From NCBI GenBank assembly GCA_963575645.1, contig OY754467.1, positions 22,651,001 through 22,715,000 of the forward strand: a stretch of 64,000 nucleotides of DNA, read 5' to 3'. The translations under genes were made by a program, and so were the position numbers. Within the stretch, counting starts at the first letter, position 1. Each line of letters begins with the position of its first letter. The notes beneath the pieces were generated by a model, which saw only the letters and a list, made by a program, of their open reading frames with translations, had not been told where the DNA came from and searched no databases. The DNA is from Xanthostigma xanthostigma. Taxonomy: Eukaryota; Arthropoda; Insecta; Raphidioptera; Raphidiidae. Of this stretch, positions 55,526 through 64,000 are shown piece after piece.

Positions 55526-56037
55526 TCTAATTATTATATTACAAAAGGAAACAGTGACTGACTGATCTATCAACGCACAGCTCAAACCACTGGGCGGATT
55601 GGATTGAAATTTGGCACACAGAGAGCTATTATGATGTAGGCATCCGCTAAGAACAGATTTTTGAAAATTGAACCCCTTAAAAGGATGTAACGAGGGTTCA
55701 AAATTTTCATGCATAAAATTATATAAGATAGATGTATCAATTCTAAAATATGCAGGTTTACTCTTGTTAACAAATGAATAAACACGTGTTTCGTGCTTTT
55801 TCAAAAACTACCCCTTCAGAGGGTAAATAGAGATAAAGAGTCTAAAAATCAACATGGGTGTCAATTTCAAGGTTTGTCGGGACGTTGATCACGTTAATGT
55901 CATGGATTTTGAAATTTATTACACTTGATCAACAACAAAATTCTAAAAAGTCATAATTTAAAAAAAGAATTGGCTAAAACTAAAATTTATCAATCAAAAT
56001 GTAACTTGGCGCGAGCGAAGCCGCGGGCAAAGGCTAG
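55526..56037 (+). mobile_element. Short non-autonomous Helitron, copy 2 (complete)
   Basis: It starts TCTAATTATTATATTAC preceded by A (55525) and ends GGGCAAAGGCTAG (56037) followed by T, obeying the Helitron 5'-TC...CTAG-3' rule in an A|T site. The subterminal hairpin CGCG AGCGAAGC CGCG precedes the end. It matches 44105-44601 (reversed) along its entire length, with CAAACCACTGGGCGGATTG and AAACACGTGTTTCGTGC as landmarks. The minus frames 55508-55804 and 55582-55785 are shared in part with copy 1 only as DNA and are non-coding. Confidence 0.85.
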
Positions 56038-58121
56038 TATACATTTACGGAAATTGTTTTTTTCAAAACCTATCATCTACTTTGGTAACATTAAAGATCT
56101 ATGTTCAGTCCTTAAAGTCTACTTAGCGCAATTCTGGAATCATACTACACATCGGTACGTCGAGCCCTTTTATCGTCGAAATCGGTGCAGGAGTTTAGGA
56201 GGAGATAGTCGTACAAAAAAAAAAAAAAATAAACTATAATATAGGCGTCATCATGCGTTAGAACTCGAAAAATCCAACGCTTTGAAAGTGAATAATTGAA
56301 AGTCATTATTCTCAATTATTCACTTTCAAAGTGTTGGAGTTTTGATTTATCATGGACTTTTATGAACTTCGTCAAAAAATTCATAACCAATATGAAACAG
56401 AACATTCCGCCTTCAAGAAGTTTCAAGAACTCAAAAAAATCATTCTCAATAACTTTTAATATTGCATTATTTTGGGATTATATATTTTTATTTCCAATAT
56501 CAGGTACCCCTGAAATCTGCACTACTGATTATTTTCAAAAAATAAAAATCCGGATTTAATTAATTCCGCACATTTAACTACGAATTATTTTATTTTTATT
56601 TATAATCCCGTATTTTTGAAAGTGGACTATTATCTGAAATTAATATTTCAAATCATTATTTTTGGATTATAGTACACGGTTTGTTTTTCGTTGCTATTGT
56701 TTTAATTATAATCTTGAAAATTAGAAGAACTTTTCTATGGTTATAATATTGAATTTGATAAGATACAAGCAAAACACTGATGATGCACAGTTTTTTAACT
56801 CATTTTTATCGTTTTTAACAGGTTTCAGTCATCGCTCGAAGGTGCAGTTTTGACAGATTGTGTATCATACTTGCATAAATATTCCCTCGCACCCTATAGA
56901 GATTTTGTGGAAATGTTAGGGTCAAATCATCTTCATTTTGCTGGTCTAGGAAAGATGCAGAAAATATAACAACGGTATATGTGTATCTTTGGTATGTAAT
57001 GTAGGTTTGATACTTAGAAAACGGTAACGCGAACTTTATCAGTATATTTAGTTGTTCTGTAAGCGCTGAGGTAGATAGTGTAGATTATAGACGCTCGACA
57101 GCAGTATGTAAGCGCAGTTGACGACCTTATAGAATTACCTTGCATTGTCTATCAGATGTCTAGTTACATATACACACACGATAATATTATGTGAGTTTAC
57201 GAGGGGCTGTTAAATACATAGGTAGTTTATAAATCTATTTTTTTTTTATTATTTGTACTACGCAATCAGACAATCTAATATTGTAATTTGATATAGATCT
57301 TAGATTATGACTATCGAAAAAAGTATAATTTTTTATGCGAGAAGCAGAAAATATGACTCATAATACGGGGAACATATTATGTAGGTATTTATATAAAAAT
57401 ATCAAACATGAAATTTCGCAAATCGGTGCTACTTCATAAAAAATCTTGAAAATTAAAAATAATATAGATTTTAGTATTTTTAACTTGATTGTAAATTTTG
57501 ATCGATTTTCAAAAAATGGAATTATTTGTGAAAATACCGAAAAGAAACAGTTTTCGTGATTTCAATAGATCCATCTGATTCTATAGTAGAGAGAGAAGCC
57601 AATGTAAATATTTTCGTTATTTTAAATATCCGATTTCAATATTTTTTTACTCTACTTGCCGATCGAATATTTTTACTAGCTACCCGATTTTTCTAGAATT
57701 TGCATTACCTTAATTTTTCTTTATTTTTTTTCATCTGCTGAAATGATACTACAATTCTCTATACCTATTGAATCAATCACAGTTGGCAGCTTTTACTCGT
57801 AACAAAAATCACAACAATCCTAGTAAACCTATTAATTACGGACGTTTATAAAACTCGTTACGTCGACATTGCTGTGTGCGCCTTGCAACTCTCCTTATTC
57901 CAGCATTAGCGCATGTTATATGGGAAAAATAACAAGCATAATCATAACTGATCACTTTTTCTGTGCATCGACTTATCCGAGAACTTGACGTAAATTTATC
58001 ATCAGTCGTGCATGCCATAATAAAGTTTTTATACAAAATCCGGCAACAGGATCGAACGATTTTTTTCCAAAACACTGTAAAAATTTCAATTATAGTGTCA
58101 CCTCGGTATTTTCAATGAATT
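56038..58121. other. Mostly unresolved DNA with a small hairpin
   Basis: A 64-bp inverted repeat lies at 56273-56336 (CCAACGCTTTGAAAGTGAAT / ATTCACTTTCAAAGTGTTGG). The plus frame 56296-56559 begins inside it. The minus frame 57836-58075 (79 codons, MFWKKIVRSCCRILYKNF...) is cysteine- and arginine-rich but not recognised. Confidence 0.4.
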
Positions 58122-58237
58122 CAAAACACAAGATTTGAGGTCAAAAAGTAAACAATTTTTATTTGCTTACTTTATTGATCAATAAAGTAAGCAAATAAAA
58201 ATAGTTGTATTTTTGCCTCAAGTCCTGTATTTTGAAT
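58122..58237. repeat. Foldback with a 44-bp perfect palindrome at its centre
   Basis: The central 58157-58200 is a perfect palindrome without loop: TTTTATTTGCTTACTTTATT and its complement meet at TTGA|TCAA. Imperfect pairing continues outward to TTCAAAACACAAGATTTGAGG / CCTCAAGTCCTGTATTTTGAA. A loopless palindrome is prone to cruciform extrusion or deletion. Confidence 0.9.
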
Positions 58238-59099
58238 GTAAAAATAATCTACAGGCTTTCAGTCTCAACCGGATTTTTTTATCCGCTGTATATTTTCTAG
58301 AATCGTCCCTGTTTTTAACGAATTTTTCCAAGTTCCGCTGTAAACACGAAAAGTGCAATTTAAGCACAATTGACAAAATAATTAAAAAAATGCCGAATCA
58401 TAGTTCGATCTTTGAAAGTTATTCTGAAAGCCTCAAATGGACAGAGAAACTTTTAACATCACACTCTCGCTTAGTTCTATTAAATTGAGTGCTTTAAGAA
58501 TTCCAAAGTAAAAATGATCTCTTGTAATTTCATCCAGCGTGACAAGAGGTCATCTAAGGTATGTTTTCATATTTCCTTGACAGATACATAACTGAGCGTC
58601 ATCAGCTTCAACGCTTTTATTGTATGTTATTAAAACTGATACAGCACGATCCAAAATTAAAGACATTTAAATGGAATTGATCATTATTAGCAGTTCATTT
58701 ATAACTATAATAGAAATATTTACAGATTTCCGAATTAACTAAATGTTTTTAGCGACAATTAAGACAATTTTTTTGATTGAATCATCATTCAAGACATTTG
58801 TTTTTGCTTTTATTTTGTACTAGGCTTTGTTCGCATTAAGGCCGGCTTTAATAGGAAAAGTATGCTTCCTGTTACTATTTTATAAATTAAAACAAAATGC
58901 TATATATCTCCCACCAACGGATATAATATATATCCCACTTCTGACAAACTGGTATATATTTCCTACTTCTGATAGTCGTATATCGCAAGAATAATTGTTA
59001 TGTCGTTTTCTTTCACGTTTGAGGATGGAAATAAATTTGAAATAAACAATCCCGACTTTATACAAACTTTACATTATTACTTACGATGAAAGACGGTTT

Positions 59100-59170
59100 G
59101 GTTGAGGATCATGAAATACACTTTACCAATGTAACGCTAGTGGCCAACGTTTCGAAAATTTTATTTTAAT
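59100..59170. mobile_element. Truncated relative of the 42186-42563 foldback
   Basis: GGTTTGGTTGAGGA, ACACTTTACCAATGTA and GTGGCCAACGTTTCGAAAAT match the left arm at 42205-42268. The motif then decays before the CTGANGA part (plus strand TTTTAATATCGAAC). Confidence 0.6.
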
Positions 59171-59512
59171 ATCGAACATAATAATAAAAAATATTTGGAC
59201 AATCTGTATAAGCATACAAACAATTATTGCTATATATGTAACTAAGACATAGGCGTGTTCCTGGAACGTAAATTTCGCATTATAAACCAAACACAACCAC
59301 AACAATCAACACACGGTCACTCATCTTTGCTAACATTCGTACACGTGGGGAGTTTAACGCTTGCACACGACCAACACCCAAAACTCTCATACTGATGGAC
59401 TAAAATGTTAAACAGTTATTTTTCAATAAAAACTGTTTCTCGACCTATCCCTGAAAAAGAACCTATCTTTTGCTGAAAATTTATAAATGATATCGTGTCC
59501 ACCGTGATAACA

Positions 59513-59698
59513 AATTAAGAAAAAATCACAGGTATGTGGACAAAAACATATTTTATTTATTTTACGACGTTTCGTCTATGTATTAAATGAAATTTTATTT
59601 TTCTGTACTTGAATAAGTCTACATAAATGAAACGTCGTACAATAAATAAATCAAATATATTTTTGTCCACATACATACCTGCAAATTTTTCTTATTAG
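59513..59698. mobile_element. Foldback, family shared with 62792-62948
   Basis: Arms of about 75 bp pair TTAAGAAAAAATCACAGGTA with TACCTGCAAATTTTTCTTATTA across a short centre, and both contain ACGACGTTTC/GAAACGTCGT. The same arm tips occur at 62820-62948. GAAACGTC recalls the hammerhead-like foldbacks, but no CTGANGA part is present. Confidence 0.7.
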
Positions 59699-59701
59699 TA
59701 T

Positions 59702-60082
59702 TGTTACATGCTTCCCGTTGCGACGACAAAGGATTTCGTGTGACAACAATTGCCTTGTTGTTCTAACAATTATACACAGATTGTTGTGGGGCAACAACAA
59801 TCGGCTTGTTGTTCTAACAATATGCGTAGGTAAAAAGGGCTTTGTTGCCAAATTCTAGACAACAATGAATGCAAGAAAAGAAAGACCGATCCAGCGCACA
59901 TATAAATCATGGAATAGCTCAGAAGACAGGCAGTCATACAATGTGTTTCATCGAGTTAACAATCGACAAACAGTACGCGAAATAAATAGTTTAACATAAA
60001 TAATCTCTTGTATATATAGTTAATAAATAAGTGTGCTAAATAAATTTTGGTGTGTTCCTGTGTTGTAAATATTTCGTGTACA
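59702..60082 (+). mobile_element. Possible solo long terminal repeat
   Basis: The segment begins TGTTACATGCTTCCCG and a candidate end is TTCGTGTACA, that is TG...CA. It contains two copies of CTTGTTGTTCTAACAAT about 50 bp apart, an AATAAATAAGTG-type polyadenylation region and a GTGTGTTCCTGTGTTG stretch reminiscent of the R-U5 end of insect LTR elements. No target duplication and no internal gag/pol or primer-binding site could be found, so this is a weak call. Confidence 0.25.
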
Positions 60083-61173
60083 TAAATAGTGACTTTGTAT
60101 TCTTCATTACTTATTCTTTTATTTTATCACTTAGAATTGTTGTTTTATTTCTGCTACGTTATAAAGAAGTACTTTTCGTTTGTTTGTTTTGTTACCTAAC
60201 ATTTTAATATTGTAAATAAATATTTTCTACCACGAACTAGAACAGTTTTGTTGCAGTATTTTGTTGTTTGAGATGAGCAAAAATAATTATTTTAGTAATT
60301 TTTACATTGGCAAGTACCTATCACAGTTCTGTTCTTGAAAAAGGAACAGATTCTAAATAACTATAGTCTTTGAGACAAGCAAAAAAAATGTATTTTAAGT
60401 AATATCTAATCGCGGATTTTTTTCATACATTCTACAATATAAAAAAAAGTAATCGTTCTTCTTGCAACTATACCCATTTGGTTAATTATTTACTAGTCGT
60501 TCTTTGATAATAATAATGTTCTTTAAGAATCTACTCTTTAAGAACGGTTATTGCTAAACAGCATAATAATTATAAAAACTGTTATTTTTAGAACCGATTC
60601 GTTTTCAGTAACAGTTCTAAAATAGCTGTAGCTGTTCAATTTCCTCTCATTCTTGGAAGTACACTTCTTGAATGTTGTATAAAAATTAGTCTAGCTAACT
60701 TCGACTGAAACTGATTATAATTTCTTCTATCATATTTGTATTCTCCACTTTTATATAATAATTATAATAGTGCAGATTACAAATATGATAATGGTCACGT
60801 ATAGTTTTTTATCGGTTTTTATTATCCACTACCTATTTTGCATAATCTGGCATTAAACGTTGGTACTACATAATTTCTCATCAGGATTTACAAAGTGTTA
60901 CTGTTTTTGCCATTGCATTGGCGTAAGAAAAATGTTAATCCGCAAAAAGGAAATGTTCAAAACGCTCCACTGACTAAATAAAATTTCAATTGTGCTTTTT
61001 GTTCTTCAAATTTTGATGTACAAGACGAAAGACTCCTCACTTAGATGTACTTGTAGTTACCACTCTAGAAAATAATAAATAACAACGGATCAGAAAAGCC
61101 TGTTCGTGAAGGTACCCGTGTTATTTAACGGAGTATCCCACATTAGACCAGCATCTGCAGTTATCCTGCACGT
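60083..61173. other. Unresolved DNA
   Basis: An imperfect inverted repeat lies at 60728-60790 (ATCATATTTGTA / TACAAATATGAT). At 61105-61165 is the reversed copy of the repeat at 31380-31480. No gene. Confidence 0.4.
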
Positions 61174-61210
61174 ACTCTCTCTCTCTCTCTCTTTCTTTCT
61201 CTCTCTCTCC
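61174..61210. repeat. (CT)n microsatellite
   Basis: About 35 bp of CT dinucleotides with two TTT interruptions, directly next to family A copy 4. Confidence 0.9.
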
Positions 61211-61642
61211 CTGTACGGGCAATAACTTTTGAAAGAGTTAATTCATTTTGACGAAATTTGGCCCACATGTTAGAATGCATCACCGCACGAAGCCTATTTA
61301 AAATGGGCCCAATCGGGTCATTTTAAGGGTGGTTTTTAGGGTTTATAATCGTTTTAAAATTGAAATTAAACCCTTAAGTAAATTTTAAAACATGCTGATA
61401 TAATTTTAATAGAATCGGCTCAACAGGACTTACAAATTTTATGAAAACACTGTATTTAATTCATAATAATATTACAGTTAAGAAAAAAATTATTATTTTA
61501 AGGAACGTATTACGTGGTTAGTTTTTTAATTTCAACTAAGAACAAATTTAAGTTTAAATAATAAAACCACAATGCCTGTGTTAGCAAATACACTATATTG
61601 TGGACAGGGTTTTGGCACTGCGATCCGAGTTTTTATTTTTAA
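61211..61642 (-). mobile_element. Repeat family A, copy 4 (reversed, internally deleted)
   Basis: Read on the minus strand it starts ACTCGGATCGCAGTGCCAAAA, then ACAATATAGTGTATTTGC, continues through the AAATTTGTAAGTCC and GGGCCCATTTTAAATAGGCT parts, and ends CTCTTTCAAAAGTTATTGCC. This is the order of 5764-6280. The distal (AT)n part and the 3' end are missing, and the copy stops at the (CT)n tract. Confidence 0.7.
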
Positions 61643-62449
61643 ATTCGTGACATAAACTCTTTATTTTTGTAGTAATTACGTGTAACGTCTTGTGATCTGA
61701 CATGGAAATGCCATGAAGTCACATGAAGTTTTGGCGCTAATTATAAAAAATAATATATTTATTGGTGTTTTTCTTTTAATTAATACTGCATCTTTTTAAT
61801 TTTTTAAATATATTTCAGTGACGCTTAAATCATTACTTTACGGTAAAAAAATATAACTTCGTCCATTTCGGTGATCATTTGGGCATTCTTAAAAAAACGT
61901 TACAGTATTAATTAATGTTATATTTACGTATGTGTCTGCAAGTAATATATTTATTTTCTAATTATTAATTATTTGTTTTAAAGCATATGATTGGCCGTTA
62001 TCTCCAGACTCCAGGCGACGCACTAAGAAGACTTATTTGGTTTCGTATGTCTATTGTCTATGCTTCGTAAGGTTGTTGACGTGGCCTAAGGATTAAATAT
62101 AATATGTACTTAATTATAAAGACAAAAACGTTACTTACTGTTTCAGTTTCTAATTGAATATTCCGCAAATTTACGTCTAAGGAAACGATAAAACATCTCA
62201 TTGTAAGTGGTAACCGCATCGCTGAGAACCGATAAAGTGTCGGCTATAAATCTGTGCCTTTCTCGTTATCGCTTTTAATACAAGACAATTATTGATGTAC
62301 TGACACTACATGACAGTGGCTAACATTTTACAGCGTTTATTCCTGCACATCCACGTGACAAATTCTATGAGATGAAACACCTACGACAGTGACGAGAAAC
62401 ATGTCTGTTATCATTTCACAAATAAATAAATCAAGATGATTACAGATGA
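61643..62449. other. Unresolved DNA
   Basis: No recognisable gene or repeat. Confidence 0.4.
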
Positions 62450-62791
62450 GATCCCAGCCAATCGGGCGACGGGACCATTCCAATTCAAAATGTTGACATT
62501 TGATAGAATATAATAAAGAAAATAAAATTTCTGATATCGCGTCTGGTGACGCGAGTGATGATAATATTCAATATTATATTTGCAATTCATTGCCATGTTC
62601 CACGTCATGTAAAAATTTAACAAAGCATGCTAAACTAGTTTATTTCTGACAGATTTGCAAAACAAAAGAATAGCTGACTTTTTTTATTTTCAAAATATTT
62701 TCTGAACTATAAAGTTTAGAAAAAAATTTTAAGCAAACTTTCTTGAAATAATAAATAAAATAATAAGCCGCTATGAAAAGTATACCATTAT

Positions 62792-62948
62792 ATATATTAG
62801 ATATTGTGTCCATCGATAATAGTTAATAAGAAAAAATTCGCAGGTTTGTGGACAATAGTTATATTTATAATTGTACGATTTTCGTCTATAAATTTAGACT
62901 TTTTATAAATATAACTATTGTCTACAAACCTGCGAATTTTTTCTTATT
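62792..62948. mobile_element. Foldback inserted in family C with a 12-bp target duplication
   Basis: GTATACCATTAT occurs once at this position in the intact family C copy (45497-45508) but flanks the insert here on both sides (62780-62791 and 62949-62960). The insert's arms pair AATAAGAAAAAATTCGCAGG with CCTGCGAATTTTTTCTTATT. A duplication of this length points to target-primed, retroelement-type insertion and not to a cut-and-paste transposase with a short fixed footprint. Confidence 0.8.
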
Positions 62949-63189
62949 GTATACCATTATTATGTAAAAACACCGTTATAGCATATATCTCTTCTGCGCA
63001 TGTGCAGATTTTCCTCAAAAACAATAGGGCTCTTCATATTGGCATACCAAACATCCTCCCCAAATTTGGTTTCAATCCGCTCATCCGTTTGACCTGTGTC
63101 GTGTTCACAGACTAACAGACGCACGGAGTTTTTCCAAAAATATGTTTTTTTGGACTCTGGGGATCTCAAAACGAAAATATATCTTTAAA

Positions 63190-63711
63190 ACCCAAAAAAA
63201 GCTATACAATAATGTACAATCTTGGACAAAGGGATTCATGCAGACCTGATTTTAAACAACACAAAATTCTTCCGCTAACTTCAATATATATCTTTGAAGC
63301 ACTAAAATATGTATATACCAACATATCCAGTTTTCCTAAAAACGAAGAGCATGGTTTGAGCACAAGAAACAAGTCAGCATTGAGAACTCCATACCATAGC
63401 AAATCAAGTACCCAACAATTTGTGGATTATTGGGGTCCAAAACTTTACAACAAGCTGCCTGGGAAAATAAAGATTTTAATGTAAAAAGTATACTTACCAA
63501 AGAAGCTTTTTATACTCTGGAAGAGTTTTTAAATTATAATTTCATGTGATGTCATTATTGTGATTTAAATTCATTTAATTGATGTTTAATTTTTTTACTT
63601 ATGAACCTTTTATCTATGTAGTTAATCTGTATTCCCGTGACACGTCATGTATTTCTTGATGACAATAAATATTATTATTATATTATTATTACTATTATTA
63701 TAATTTTTTTT
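63190..63711 (+). pseudogene. LINE 3' end nested in family C
   Basis: This is the C-terminal part of a LINE ORF2: PLTSIYIFEALKYVYTNI, HGLSTRNKSALRTPYHS, YWGPKLYNKLPGKIK, and after a frameshift FYTLEEFLNYNFM before a stop (about 63549). A short untranslated part and CAATAAATATTATTATTATA, an (ATT)n tail, follow. The layout matches the tail at 24.0-24.5 kb (YSTRNK, FYSLEDFF), so both belong to related LINE families. It is 5'-truncated before the RT domain, as usual for LINE insertions. Confidence 0.8.
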
Positions 63712-63849
63712 TGAAAAGTGATTTTTGACCTAAACTAGTACCATTCCCCACTTGTGAGTTGGAATGGCAAAAGCTTTATAGAATTAATAGAAAGAGCTAT
63801 TCGGCTAGGAGCATTTAAAAGGATTATGAAAACTTTATAAATTAAAGTT

Positions 63850-63990
63850 TAATCCAACTTCACAAGTGAATAGATAGTACCTATACCTCCCTACTTTAAG
63901 GTCAAAATTCACAATTCAACAATATTTTTTCACTCTGAGGTCACCGGTGTCCAAGAAACATGTTTTTGGAAAAAAATCTGTCAAATTACA
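63850..63990 (-). mobile_element. Inverted family C fragment next to copy 3
   Basis: CCAACTTCACAAGTGAATAG, CTTTAAGGTCAAAATTCAC, CAATATTTTTTCACTCTGAGG and CATGTTTTTGGAAAAA follow the order of 52230-52350, that is family C read backwards. The fragment runs off the window end. With 63712-63785 it forms a head-to-head arrangement of family C ends. Confidence 0.6.
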
Positions 63991-64000
63991 ATATTATTAT

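Larger units (their letters stand above)
62450..63785 (+). mobile_element. Repeat family C, copy 3, interrupted twice
   Basis: The parts are 62450-62791, 62949-63180 and 63712-63785. It follows the same order as 45155-45806, from CCAGCCAATCGGGCGACGGG to ACTTGTGAGTTGGAATGG. The first interruption is a foldback (62792-62948) with a 12-bp duplication of the target. The second is a LINE tail (63190-63711) between AAAACGAAAATATA and AAAAGTGATTTTTGACC. The frames at 62918-63169 on both strands follow the repeat and are non-coding. Confidence 0.75.

Overview
The window is AT-rich, gene-poor eukaryotic DNA, almost certainly from an arthropod and probably an insect. There are no bacterial-type genes, operons or ribosome binding sites. 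The recognisable coding sequence consists of decayed LINE retrotransposons, a scrap of DNA-transposon transposase and one or two unidentified exon-like frames. Most of the content is interspersed repeats: Helitron ends of the TC...CTAG type, hAT, pogo-like, Harbinger-like and mariner-like short elements, tRNA-derived SINEs, LINE tails ending in (ATT)n, foldback elements and two long minisatellites. I cannot place the species.

Layout. 0-6.9 kb: unique AT-rich DNA with a Helitron 3' end (to 3460), a near-perfect foldback (2911-3107) and the first copy of repeat family A (5764-6490). 6.9-12.1 kb: copy 1 of a large composite repeat, here called element L. It runs: leading block with a terminal hairpin, middle block, 120-bp minisatellite array, small inverted-repeat element, array of about 130-bp units, end block. 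It is split by an insertion (7335-8804) that carries family A copy 2. 12-24 kb: foldbacks, a pyrimidine-rich minisatellite, a hAT short element with a perfect 8-bp target duplication, tRNA-like sequences and SINE cores. 24-31 kb: a LINE tail, a pogo-like short element, element L copy 2 (reversed, without the 120-bp array), and a longer broken LINE (endonuclease plus part of reverse transcriptase). 32-38.7 kb: a G-rich minisatellite, a foldback with hammerhead-like motifs, and element L copy 3 with a second 120-bp array. 41-45 kb: a Harbinger-like element carrying two nested foldbacks, then a complete short Helitron. 45-64 kb: copies of family C (related to element L), a SINE, a 1.6-kb foldback, a mariner-like element containing a family C copy, a possible exon with a splice donor, a second copy of the same Helitron, and a family C copy interrupted twice, by a foldback with a 12-bp target duplication and by a LINE tail.

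Most notable. (1) Element L: modules in the same order in three places, two carrying arrays of about 15 units of 120 bp. Most units hold a perfect TGACGTCA palindrome and two ATGGCGGAC motifs, and both arrays show multi-unit internal duplications. (2) A recurrent hammerhead-ribozyme-like core (CTGANGA, short helix, GAAACGT) in several unrelated foldbacks, including both arms of one. (3) Several nested insertions that give a relative order of transposition. No host gene can be assigned with confidence. Family names used here (A, C, L) are local labels.
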